Source: Candidatus Faeciplasma pullistercoris
GTDB taxonomy: Bacteria > Bacillota > Clostridia > Oscillospirales > Ruminococcaceae
Assembly (NCBI GenBank): GCA_018715525.1
Contig: DVLL01000021.1
Location: forward strand, 225,634-289,633
Length of the DNA stretch: 64,000 nucleotides
Direction: 5' to 3'
The notes beneath the pieces were generated by a model. The model was not told the DNA's origin. It saw only the letters and a program-made list of their open reading frames with translations, and searched no databases. This document shows, piece by piece, positions 46,157-54,646 of this stretch (position 1 is the stretch's first letter; every line of letters starts with the position of its first letter). A program made the translations under genes and the position numbers.

Positions 46157-47050
46157 ATGGAGTTTTGGTTATTAGTCGTCATCGGCATTTTGCTGATTAT
46201 CATCATTATCTTATCAATAAAAATTCTTCTCGTACAGAAAGCTGCACGAGAAATAGAAACTGAATTTGCCGAACGACTAATGACCGATACAAATACGCTT
46301 ATTGACATTTCTTATCAAGATAAAACAATGCGTAAGTTGGCTGAACGCTTAAATATAGAACTTCGCAAACTTCGAAAAGAAAGACATAGATTTAATCGTG
46401 GCGATTTAGAGCTAAAAGAAGCTGTTACCAACATTTCTCACGATTTGCGAACACCTCTTACGGCTATAAGCGGTTATTTGGATTTGCTTGACAGAGAAGA
46501 AAAAAGTGATGTTGTAAATCGTTATATTGAAACCATAAAAAATCGAATTGAAGCAATGAAACGACTAACAGAGGAGCTATTTCAATATTCCATTGTTATC
46601 TCTGCCGAGTACGATTTAACAATGGAGAGCCTATCAATCAATAATGTGTTAGAAGAAAGCATTTTAGAGTTCTACGGGGTTTTACAACAGCAAAAGATTA
46701 CACCAAATATTCTTATTACAGAAAATAAAATAGTTAGGAAAGCCAATCGTATAGCTTTGTCCCGTATTTTCTCCAATCTTATGAGCAACGCAATTAAATA
46801 CAGTGATGGTGATTTGGAAATATGTTTGACGGATACGGGAAAAATAATTTTTTCTAATTCTGCTTCTGACTTAAACGATATGGAAGTAGAAAGACTTTTT
46901 GACCGTTTCTATACGGTTGAAAATGCACGGAAATCAACAGGACTTGGACTGTCTATTTCAAGGATATTGATTGGTAAAATGAATGGCGAAATATCTGCCC
47001 AATACAAAAATGGCAGATTGAGTATTTGCGTTCAGCTTCCTGAAAACTAA
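46157..47050 (+). CDS. Sensor histidine kinase
   Basis: 297 residues. One N-terminal membrane helix (LLVVIGILLIIIIILSI), a short linker, H-box ISHDLRTPLTAISGY, N-box FSNLMSNAIKYSDG and G-box STGLGLSISR. Almost no extracellular loop, so it resembles intramembrane-sensing kinases that respond to transporter activity. Partner of the regulator at 43657. Confidence 0.92.
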   Translation: MEFWLLVVIGILLIIIIILSIKILLVQKAAREIETEFAERLMTDTNTLIDISYQDKTMRKLAERLNIELRKLRKERHRFNRGDLELKEAVTNISHDLRTPLTAISGYLDLLDREEKSDVVNRYIETIKNRIEAMKRLTEELFQYSIVISAEYDLTMESLSINNVLEESILEFYGVLQQQKITPNILITENKIVRKANRIALSRIFSNLMSNAIKYSDGDLEICLTDTGKIIFSNSASDLNDMEVERLFDRFYTVENARKSTGLGLSISRILIGKMNGEISAQYKNGRLSICVQLPEN

Positions 47051-47073
47051 AATGCATTGAGGGAGGTATGTAA

Positions 47074-47262
47074 TTGATAGATACACAATGGATATTATGT
47101 CCTATTTGTGGCAGCAAAACTCGTGATAGGTTTAGAGAGGATACGGTATTGAAAAACTATCCTCTCTACTGCCCGAAATGCAAACAGGAAACTTTGATAA
47201 ATGCAAAGGAACTACATATAACCGTCATCAAAGAGCCAGACGCACAGACGCAGAGCCGATGA
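47074..47262 (+). CDS. Cysteine-rich KTR domain protein
   Basis: 62 residues: CPICGSKTRDRFREDTVL, YPLYCPKCKQE. Two CxxC pairs and the KTR motif characterise this family, found in Clostridial conjugative elements and related to 47-bp zinc-ribbon proteins. TTG start with a GGGAGG site. Last gene of the two-component operon before the terminator. Function unknown. Confidence 0.85.
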   Translation: MIDTQWILCPICGSKTRDRFREDTVLKNYPLYCPKCKQETLINAKELHITVIKEPDAQTQSR

Positions 47263-47300
47263 ACTTGTGAGGTAACTCACAGATCATCGGCTCTTTCTCT
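47252..47300 (+). terminator. Terminator of the two-component/ABC operon
   Basis: Arms AGAGCCGATGA and TCATCGGCTCT with an inner TGTGAG/CTCACA stem, then TTCTCTTAT. Confidence 0.85.
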
Positions 47301-47379
47301 TATACTTGGACAAGCCCACCGAATTAAAAAAACGGTGCTTTGGTGGGCTGCTCTGTCACGCCCGAATAAAATATCACAG

Positions 47380-47416
47380 CCCTCTAAACCCGTTTTGAGT
47401 TTGGAGGGATTTTTTA
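47380..47416 (+). terminator. Second hairpin with T-run
   Basis: CCCTCTAAACCC and GAGTTTGGAGGG arms followed by ATTTTTT. A further nested GCCCACC/GGTGGGC hairpin lies at 47313-47349. No gene lies between these and the previous terminator. Confidence 0.65.
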
Positions 47417-47483
47417 TGCGCTGGTCTGCCCTGAGCGCCTTGCTGCTTATCAGAAGCAGCAGTTATCTTACATAGCATCACGA

Positions 47484-47770
47484 ATGTATGTGTCAATGAG
47501 ATCGGCGATCTGATCAAGCCGCACTATGTAACGGAGAGCTTCCCGAAGCTGCTCAAAGCCAGCGGGATGCGTCAGATCAGGTTCCACGACCTTCGCCATA
47601 GCTGTGCTTCACTTCTCTTGGCGAACGGTGTACCGATGAAGCAGATTCAGGAATGGCTTGGTCACAGCGATTTTTCAACTACGGCAAATATCTATGCTCA
47701 TCTCGAATACAGTTCAAAGCTGTCTTCGGCAGACGCGATGCTGAGCGGGCTTGGGCTTGCTTCCGAATAA
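47484..47770 (+). pseudogene. Tyrosine recombinase (integrase), C-terminal fragment
   Basis: From about 47484 the frame reads NVCVNEIGDLIKPHYVTES, then FHDLRHSCASLLLANGVPM, WLGHSDFSTTANIYAH: the box II His-Arg-His and the catalytic Tyr of phage/ICE integrases. The N-terminal two thirds, including the first catalytic Arg, are gone and no start codon fits. It ends 40 bases from a tRNA-Ser 3' end, the usual position of an integrase next to its attachment site. Confidence 0.85.
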
Positions 47771-47777
47771 AAAGGAA

Positions 47778-47809
47778 GAAGCCAGCAATGCGCTCACATT
47801 GCTGGCTTC
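47778..47809 (-). terminator. Terminator of tRNA-Ser
   Basis: Perfect 13-base arms GAAGCCAGCAATG/CATTGCTGGCTTC with a six-base loop, T-rich after it on the minus strand, touching the tRNA 3' end. Confidence 0.85.
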
Positions 47810-47810
47810 A

Positions 47811-47898
47811 TGGCGGAGACGGTGGGATTCGAACCCACGGTTCCGTTAGGAACACGACTTTTCGAGAGTCGCACCTTCGACCACTCGGACATCTCTCC
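47811..47898 (-). tRNA. tRNA-Ser (CGA)
   Basis: 88 bases with long variable arm (TGTTCCTAACGGAACC) and encoded CCA. Anticodon stem CGACT/AGTCG with loop CTCGAAA, anticodon CGA. D-arm and T-arm are normal. The acceptor 5' strand GGAGAGA faces CGTCTCC, so pairs 6-67 (G-G) and 7-66 (A-C) are mismatched, unlike the canonical TCTCTCC. Confidence 0.93.
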
Positions 47899-48320
47899 GT
47901 GTATTTATCTTCACATCAGCCCTCAAAAACACCTCGGAAAAAGGAGAGAACTGATGGAGAGAACTAAGGGATATTCACTTTTCAATGATAGCCGAAAAAC
48001 CCCGTAAAATCAAGGTTTTTCAGAGGTGAGCTTCCAAAAAGGGCATTCGTTTTCGAGTTTTATGAAGTGCGTGTCAGGATCAGTCAGTTTCGTGTTAGTT
48101 TCAGTCAGTCTTGTCCTCGGTACAAAGCCGCATAAACACTGCATTTTTCGCACCGAAACCCCTAAAAAGCCAGTAGTTTCGGGCAAGTTCGAATAAACCG
48201 AAAAATGCGCCAAAATCCGCATTTTTGGAAAGAACTGCGGAAAGAACGGAAAGAACAGAGAACAATAAGGCAATACACGGACAGTCACACCGACAAATCA
48301 ATTTTGAAAGGTGTATTGCT
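47899..48320. other. Non-coding stretch with short direct repeats
   Basis: About 420 bases without a gene. It holds three GGAAAGAAC copies at 48227, 48239 and 48248 and a GTCAGGATCAGTCAGTTT-like repeated area near 48070-48110. These lie just ahead of the HTH gene at 48321 and could be its operator or relics of a plasmid/ICE origin. Confidence 0.4.
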
Positions 48321-48911
48321 ATGAACAATTCAGCGATTAACTGGGATGAGATTCCCGATATTATTACAAAGGATCAGCTTTATAGGATTTGCCATATCAG
48401 CAAGTCTACCGCCCGGTATCTTCTGCAAAGCGGAAAGATACCCTGCTATTACACTGGCAAGCAGACACGCTGCTATCAAATCAAAAAGGAAGATGTGATT
48501 GCCTATTTAGAGGACCGCAAAGTCTTTCCGGAAGCTTATGCCGCACCGAGGGGGTGGTATAAGGGGTACTATGAAATCAAACTGGAAATCAATCTTCCGC
48601 CGGAAGTCTTGGAAGATATGCACGAGTATTATGCCGACCTATTCTCCCAGTACAAAGATGTTCTGACCGCTTTGGAAGTTTGCAAAATCACAGGTTACAG
48701 TAAGACTGCCGTCAACAATTGGTGCGCAAACGGAAACCTGAAGTCATTTAAGCGTTACAATGTTAACCATATTCCGAAAATATATCTCATAGAGTTTCTC
48801 TGCTCTCCTTATTGTCGCTCGGTTACTAGGAAATCCGACTGGCACATTAAGACGCTGAAACGCTTCCCGTCTTGGAGAAGTCAGAAACAGTCACAGGGAG
48901 GTACGAAGTAA
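48321..48911 (+). CDS. Excisionase-family DNA-binding protein with two HTH units
   Basis: 196 residues from the ATG at 48321 after AAAGGTG. Two HTH_17-like stretches: TKDQLYRICHISKSTARYLL at about 16-35 and LEVCKITGYSKTAVNNWC at about 118-135. Such double-HTH proteins are found in Clostridial mobile elements. The stop overlaps the next ATG (TAATG), so translation is coupled. Confidence 0.78.
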   Translation: MNNSAINWDEIPDIITKDQLYRICHISKSTARYLLQSGKIPCYYTGKQTRCYQIKKEDVIAYLEDRKVFPEAYAAPRGWYKGYYEIKLEINLPPEVLEDMHEYYADLFSQYKDVLTALEVCKITGYSKTAVNNWCANGNLKSFKRYNVNHIPKIYLIEFLCSPYCRSVTRKSDWHIKTLKRFPSWRSQKQSQGGTK

Positions 48912-49210
48912 TGGCGAATTTCTTAGAAGAGCTGTATTTTGGGAATCTTGATCCACAGGCGAGAGGGTATCGGAAAGGTAGCCATATACTGAAAGTTTCA
49001 GAGAATATCAACGAGCTGGAAGAAAAACTCACGCAGCGCTTGAACGACGAGGAAAAGAAGCTGTTTCTCGATTTCTGCAATGCCTATGGCGAGCTGATGG
49101 GAGATACGGGACTGGATTCTTTTATTGTCGGCTTCCGACTTGGGGCTAAAATGATCTTTGATACATTTTGTAGCGACGACGCACCGTTTGAAAGCTACCT
49201 GAAAGAATGA
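48911..49210 (+). CDS. DUF6809-like small protein
   Basis: 99 residues. FLEELYFGNLDPQARGY at the N-terminus and GFRLGAKMIFDTF near the end match small helical proteins (DUF6809) common in Clostridial mobile elements, usually next to excisionase-type and TnpV genes. Function unknown. Coupled to the upstream HTH gene by a one-base overlap. Confidence 0.75.
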   Translation: MANFLEELYFGNLDPQARGYRKGSHILKVSENINELEEKLTQRLNDEEKKLFLDFCNAYGELMGDTGLDSFIVGFRLGAKMIFDTFCSDDAPFESYLKE

Positions 49211-49226
49211 AAGGTTTGCCGAATCT

Positions 49227-49275
49227 CAATTTAGTCAATTACGATTGACTAAATTGTAGCTGACTAATTTTTTCA
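49227..49275 (+). repeat. Perfect palindrome, left of the TnpV gene
   Basis: Arms of 13 bases, CAATTTAGTCAAT and ATTGACTAAATTG, four-base loop, followed by TAGCTGACTAATTTTTT. It may end the upstream operon. Its core TTAGTCAA recurs in the palindrome after the TnpV gene. Confidence 0.75.
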
Positions 49276-49362
49276 ACATACAATGTACGATCATCAAAAT
49301 CGCACATTCGCAAACAGAAACCTTCTTTGGTACAATGGCAGTATCAAAGGAGGTTTTGCATT

Positions 49363-49737
49363 ATGGCTAAAACAATATTTGAACAAATGGGCGGCACATA
49401 CACCATGCAGGGCGATTATTGTCTGCCCGATCTTACATTACCCGCCGAAGAAGAACGCCCCATAGGCGTGTGGGGACAGCGCCGCCTGCGCTATATAAAG
49501 CAGTATCATAAAATTCTGTACTATAATCTGCTCACTACCGGCAAACTTCATTCCCACCTTGCCGATGTGGAGGCAGAAGCACAGTCTCTCTTTCTTCGGC
49601 TGGTAAAAGAGTACACCGAGAGGGAAGGCGTTACTGAACAGCTTAAAGTAGAGAATCCAATGGAGTGGATAAGGAGGATGAATAATATACGTGAGCGAGC
49701 AGCGGAGATAGTAAATTGGAAGATGATTTTTGTATAA
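49363..49737 (+). CDS. TnpV family transposon-encoded protein
   Basis: 124 residues from the ATG with AAAGGAGG. Sequence features: RPIGVWGQRRLRYIKQYHKI, LHSHLADVEAEAQ and NPMEWIRRMNNIRERAAEIV. TnpV is found in Tn4451-like and other Clostridial transposons and has no known activity. Stands between two related palindromes with no transposase in view. Confidence 0.82.
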   Translation: MAKTIFEQMGGTYTMQGDYCLPDLTLPAEEERPIGVWGQRRLRYIKQYHKILYYNLLTTGKLHSHLADVEAEAQSLFLRLVKEYTEREGVTEQLKVENPMEWIRRMNNIRERAAEIVNWKMIFV

Positions 49738-49761
49738 CAAATATTGCTTAGAAAAACAATA

Positions 49762-49804
49762 AATTAGTCAAGTATGACCTCTCGAAGCATGCTTGACTAA
49801 TTTG
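49762..49804. repeat. Palindrome, right of the TnpV gene
   Basis: Arms of 12 bases, AAATTAGTCAAG and CTTGACTAATTT, 19-base loop with further pairing. It shares the TTAGTCAA/TTGACTAA core with the palindrome at 49227. Confidence 0.7.
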
Positions 49805-49991
49805 TTAGATTATACGAGTAAAATATTTTGGGGGGTGCGAACAATATTTCTGAAGTCTATCGCTCTCAATCTCGACTCTGCACTAAAAGCAGTGTCAACA
49901 GTTTTGGGGAAATATTGAAGCTTGTATCATTGTGCATTACTTACTGATTTATAAATAGCCATACAGTACGGGAAAGCTCAAATTACACTAA

Positions 49992-51740
49992 TTATATTTC
50001 GATATAATCCCATTTTTCTTTTGGGAACCTTATATCCAATTTAGCCGTGCTTTTAGGCATTGCGATAGCCAGCAGTTTTCTTGGTCGTGTCATTGCAACA
50101 TATGCAATACGCATCAATTCTGTATCTGTATTTCCATTGGCCAAAAATGAAGGCGTTAACGTATTTCCTCGTGTTCCATGTATTAAAAGCATCAGGGCAT
50201 CATAAGTTTCTCCTTTTACGCCATGAACCGATGAATATGTAAATGCAGTCTGAGTTCTTGTCTCGAAGTAGTCTTTTATGGGTATTTGCTTGAAATCTCG
50301 ATTTTTAGTGTCATAAGTTTTAAGCTTGATTGCATCAGCTATTGCCATACCGTGGAGCAGAGTTAAATTATAAGTTGTAAGAGTTTCCTGTATGATGGTT
50401 TTGACATTAGTCACCCATTGACCACATTGCTCAGTTGCCGGAGGAAGCTTTGTGAGGAGGTCAATAACGAACTGCTTCCATTGACTATATGGCAATATTT
50501 TTGATATGTCCTGTTCTATAGAAACATCTATATCGTTTAAATCCTTGATAATCAATTGAAATAATGCTTTTTCGCAAAAGGAGTATGCCTTATTTTTATT
50601 GCCACTCATCCACTCATAAGAAGCCTTTGCCAACAATTCAGTTTCTGGAGTTTTCCAGAGATTGTCTACTTTGTTATCAGAATGAATTCTGCCTCTTGTT
50701 ACAACTGCAACTTTATCAGGTGAAAAAGAAATATCGCATGTTATACACTCCTCTTTAAACCTTTCAATGATAGAACTTTCATCTGTACCTTTCCCATATA
50801 AAAAAAGAACTGGTTTTTTGTTATAGTCAGCAAACAAACCGGAGGCTTCATTTGCTTCCTTATCTTTGCAGATGTCAGAAAAGACATGGACTGCATTGCA
50901 TATCAGTTGCGAACTTCTGAAATTCTTTGTTAAGGCTAATTGTGTCCATTCTGAGTCCCGTATCTTTTCCAAAAACGACTCTGGATTAGCATTTCGCCAT
51001 TCGTAAATCGACTGATCTGGATCTCCTACAATATATATTGACTCCAAACCTGCGGCGCACAGATAATTTAATATTTCCATTTGCTCGTGTGATGTATCCT
51101 GTGCCTCATCCAAAATAATGATTGGGAATCTTGACGCAATTCCCTTTGCGATTTCTGGATATTTTTCTAGCAGTATACATGCTAAACTTGCAATTTCGTC
51201 TTGAAAGAAGAGTCCTTTATCCAATAGCATTTTCTTGAACTGATAACATGGAGGTCCATACTGTCCATTTCCAGCACAGGGAATCCTGTTCCCATTCTTG
51301 GTTAGTTTCCCATCTGAAGTCCATCTAAAATCACCAATACTGGACAGGCATGTACTATGACATTCTCTCTTCCAATACCGATATGAGTTTACAATATCAT
51401 TTGAAGTAATTTGTGGTCTCTTAGGCGATTTCAGTAGCAAATATCCAAACCGCAGGAAAATATAGTTATCAATAAAGCTATCCAATGTTCCCACGAAATG
51501 AGGTACATCAACACCAAAGCCTTTAGGGAGTATTTCGGTTGCTTGACGGCTAATTTCGTTACTGGCAACATTAGTAAACGATAGGACAGCTATTCCTTGA
51601 TGCGGCCTATTCCAATTTTGTAAGTAGTTGATCATCTTTTGCGCAACTACCGTTGTCTTACCACTTCCTGGGCAAGCATGTAGAACAACTTTTCCTGAAG
51701 ATTCTAGAAAACAAAGTTGTTCCGTTGTGAAATTAATCAT
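49992..51740 (-). CDS. gajB: UvrD-like SF1 helicase, Gabija GajB-like
   Basis: 582 residues. Walker A in ACPGSGKTTVVAQ at about 22-34, LSFTNVASNEI, LDEAQDTSHEQ (motif II), VGDPDQSIYEWRNANPESF (motif III) and VAMTRPRKLL (motif VI); VHGVKGETYDAL for motif V. GajB senses nucleotide depletion or DNA ends and works with the GajA OLD nuclease. The two genes are 2 bases apart and the nuclease precedes it, as in Gabija. A long insertion (about 130-200, with Cys/His residues) is not in the usual GajB. Last gene of the defence operon. Confidence 0.82.
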   Translation of the reverse strand: MINFTTEQLCFLESSGKVVLHACPGSGKTTVVAQKMINYLQNWNRPHQGIAVLSFTNVASNEISRQATEILPKGFGVDVPHFVGTLDSFIDNYIFLRFGYLLLKSPKRPQITSNDIVNSYRYWKRECHSTCLSSIGDFRWTSDGKLTKNGNRIPCAGNGQYGPPCYQFKKMLLDKGLFFQDEIASLACILLEKYPEIAKGIASRFPIIILDEAQDTSHEQMEILNYLCAAGLESIYIVGDPDQSIYEWRNANPESFLEKIRDSEWTQLALTKNFRSSQLICNAVHVFSDICKDKEANEASGLFADYNKKPVLFLYGKGTDESSIIERFKEECITCDISFSPDKVAVVTRGRIHSDNKVDNLWKTPETELLAKASYEWMSGNKNKAYSFCEKALFQLIIKDLNDIDVSIEQDISKILPYSQWKQFVIDLLTKLPPATEQCGQWVTNVKTIIQETLTTYNLTLLHGMAIADAIKLKTYDTKNRDFKQIPIKDYFETRTQTAFTYSSVHGVKGETYDALMLLIHGTRGNTLTPSFLANGNTDTELMRIAYVAMTRPRKLLAIAMPKSTAKLDIRFPKEKWDYIEI

Positions 51741-51742
51741 AA

Positions 51743-53753
51743 CTACTCCTCTGAAACAGGTGTTTCCCCCGTTGTTGCATTATAAATGGCATTTTTTATA
51801 TATTGAGGCACAATAAAAGGCGCTCCAACCGTCTCACCGTTTTCTTTGGCTTGCGATTGTTTCCACAAGGCTCGTCCTAAGGCTTGTGCTACTTGAGCTT
51901 TTGCAGAATTTCGTGAACGAACAAAGAGCCAGATCATAAGTGCTTTGAGTTGCTGATTGGAGGTTGCATCTACTTTATCCTTAAGCTTCAGTCCAGCAAT
52001 AGGATACGTTGAGATAATTGCATTTAACATATATGCAATATTGTTTGGTTCCAATGCTAGGGCATACTCAAATGTTTTAATCGAGCCAAAACATTTCACA
52101 ATGTTGTTGCTGCACAAGGCAGCGATGGACTTATATCTATCCGATGGCGTTCCATGATCTATTTTATCTGTTATCCCAGTTAAATTGTCATTAAAATCTA
52201 AATCTTTGGATATGTATGTGGTTTCTTCTTTATTGGAGCATCGGTCATCGTCAGTAATGATAGAAGCCCTTGCAAATCCGGCGTCTTGGTCGGGAGCCTT
52301 CATCATTTTAGCAAACGGAGAAAAGCCAACACCGTTTATGTTTACAAGTTCGACGGCATACATGTCTAGCGGTCGATTAATTAGTTTTGCAAACTCAGGC
52401 ACCAAAATAGCTTCACTGATTCCTTCAACAAAAATAACACCTTTAGCAAAGAAAAGCTGGGATTTAGTTACATCCAGATACTTTTCTAAATAGTCATTTT
52501 CTTCATCTGTCAGAGAGGCTTTGCCAAGCGGATAATTATATAATTTGTGTTGGTTTTCGTACAGCAAATTGATATGCTTGATACCAATTTTCGAAACCAA
52601 TGTCGGAGAATGTGACGTCATAATTACTTGTATATTCTCGTGTTGTTCCACTTTTTTACTAAAAAAGTTCAGAACTAATTCTTGTAATTGAGGATGTAAA
52701 TGCGCCTCTGGTTCCTCCACCAAGAATAAATTTGCATAAATTCCACTTTTTTTCAAAAGACATATCTCCTAAAACAGCCGACATAAACAAAAGATTGTTG
52801 TACCCCAATCCGTTTTGAAAGATTTCAAAGGAATGCTTTTTTAATGACAGTAATGCTTCCTTGACGGCAATATCCAATTCGTTGTTTTTTTCAATTAAGG
52901 CATCAATGTCAATGTATAATCCACCATCCTGACCATGTATAAACGGATTATACTCCTCTGTGCGCTCCAGCTCGTTTATCTGAGAGTAGTATGGATGGTC
53001 AGAGCCCATGAAATGCCAGCGTGGGGTAATCCATGATCTTAAAGATGCCATGATAGACTCAAATTTAGGCTCAACAAGGCCCAGATCGACTTTCTGATGC
53101 AGTAGATTTTGCTCAATAGAAAGCAAATTTTCGTTAATTACTTGTTTTGTTTTGCTTAAAGACTCCGATTGCAGTATTTCTTGGTTAGCAGTGCGCAATT
53201 TTTCTACAAGGCTCTCTTTTTCTTCGGGTTTATTTGCAATAGTTTCCAGCAATTCTGCAAGCTTACTACTGCGTGAAGGCTTCATTTCATTTGCAGCGTC
53301 TCTTAAAGCACTTAAATAGGCAAGGTTGACAGCCTCGAGGGTATCCGCAGATAAAGGATTTCCTTCACACTTACCGCCCCATGCTCTGTACTTTACTTTA
53401 TCAGTACCGGCCGGAGTTTTTTCTAATGTGAAAATCACATGGAATTCTCCGCAGTCCGTTTGTACAGGATCCCAGATTTCAATCAGGTTTTTGGGGACCT
53501 CTTTAAGGTATATGTCTATTTGTGCCGATTTGGCTTTTTCTCCAGTTGCATTGACATGAAAGTCGGTCTTGCTGAAAAAGATGTCTTTCTTATATAGAGA
53601 ACAAGAAAAAGCGATTCTAATCGCATCTATCAATGCTGATTTCCCATTGTTGTTCTCGCCAATAACAACATTAATACCCTTGTTGAATGTAAAAATTACA
53701 CCATCATTTCCAAATACTCTAAAGTTTCGAACTCTAACTTCTTGAATGTACAT
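51743..53753 (-). pseudogene. gajA: OLD-family nuclease, Gabija GajA-like, split by a one-base frameshift
   Basis: Two frames make one protein of about 670 residues. Upstream piece (53753-52659): RVRNFRVFG, Walker A IGENNNGKSAL at about 30. Downstream piece (to 51743): Walker B LFLVEEPEAHLHP, H-loop TSHSPTLVS, then a TOPRIM domain with VEGISEAIL and IITDDD. The change of frame is at a run of seven A (minus strand, 52753-52747): with six A the reading would be continuous. This could be a real inactivation, a homopolymer error, or a phase switch. A class 2 OLD with UvrD helicase is the Gabija arrangement. Confidence 0.82.
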
Positions 53754-53776
53754 AGCCCCACCACCTTAATGACGAA

Positions 53777-54622
53777 TCAAATTTCTTTAATTATTGAATC
53801 AAGAGGAACATCGAATACATAGCCACAGTTTTTGCAAATATACTTGTAATCAAGGCTCTCGCTATCCTGCTGCATTATATGATCCTCGTTTTTGCAGCGG
53901 GGACATTTGATTTTATTGAAAGGCATATTATTTCCAACGATAACATTACTAACAGAAGATACTACCAACTGGAGAATATTAAAAGAAATCAGTATGTCAA
54001 ATACTGTTACCGAATCCTTGTGGACTAGCTCAGCATTCATTTTCCATCCTTTTTGCGCAATGGTGTTTATGACATTGCGCCTGGTTTCAGATTGTTTCCC
54101 AGGTAAAATATATGCCAGAAACTCTGCCAGGTTATCTTTGAAATTATCATTTTTGAATTCGGGATTATGGCTACGAGCTTTATTCATCAGATAGTCCGTT
54201 AGTATGATATAACACTCTCTAATCTGGTTTGCTAGTCCACTTAACTGGCTTGCATTCTTTTCCAATGTAATATCTGCACTGATTTCGTGCATCCGCCTAT
54301 CAAGGATTGGAAAAACGGAAGTATCTTTTATAAAATTCAAAACAAAGTTCTGCTCGATTGCCTTAGACGCATATTCTGCAATAAATCCAACATGCTTATA
54401 ATAGCATTCATCTAAAGACTCATCTGGACGTGCAGGATATATATTGGTTAGTGTAGCATCACCATTGAAAATATAGAATACATGTCCTGCGGTTGTCACA
54501 ATGCGAAAACAGTTGATGTGATCAAAGTAGGAATCTTTTGTTTCCGCCAGAGCGATTTCTGAAATTTCTGCATTAGATGTTTCTGCATAGAAATACTCTT
54601 CTGCTTCTTTGACGTTCCACAT
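53777..54622 (-). CDS. Unknown protein with C-terminal zinc ribbon
   Basis: 281 residues from the ATG at 54622 (AAAGGA before it). Residues 1-130: mixed alpha/beta (DHINCFRIVTTAGHVFYIFNG). Residues 130-230: all helix (NASQLSGLANQIRECYIILTDY), similar to helical regions in abortive-infection proteins, possibly HEPN-like but I see no clear RxxxxH. C-terminus: CPRCKNEDH and CKNCGYVFDVP form a zinc ribbon. Gaps of 24 and 23 bases to hsdS and the OLD gene place it with the Gabija pair. No known family recognised. Confidence 0.65.
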   Translation of the reverse strand: MWNVKEAEEYFYAETSNAEISEIALAETKDSYFDHINCFRIVTTAGHVFYIFNGDATLTNIYPARPDESLDECYYKHVGFIAEYASKAIEQNFVLNFIKDTSVFPILDRRMHEISADITLEKNASQLSGLANQIRECYIILTDYLMNKARSHNPEFKNDNFKDNLAEFLAYILPGKQSETRRNVINTIAQKGWKMNAELVHKDSVTVFDILISFNILQLVVSSVSNVIVGNNMPFNKIKCPRCKNEDHIMQQDSESLDYKYICKNCGYVFDVPLDSIIKEI

Positions 54623-54646
54623 CTTAAACACATCCTTTCTGTGAGG

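Noticed and set aside
41168..47898. Second attachment site (copy of the tRNA-Ser 3' end) left of the integrase
   Set aside because: I looked for a GGCGGAGA...GATTCGAACCC copy between about 38,000 and 47,700 and did not find one; the left border of the element is therefore not defined.
47653..48007. Plus-strand frames of about 100 and 65 codons over the tRNA-Ser
   Set aside because: They are translations of tRNA and terminator sequence on the opposite strand, a well-known false call.
49227..49804. Complete transposon around tnpV
   Set aside because: No transposase, no target-site duplication that I can see and palindromes rather than paired terminal inverted repeats; kept as a speculative unit only.
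52747..52753. Programmed ribosomal frameshift in gajA
   Set aside because: Joining the frames needs loss of one base (+1 type), while slippery A-runs favour -1, and no stimulator structure is evident; simple indel or error is more likely.
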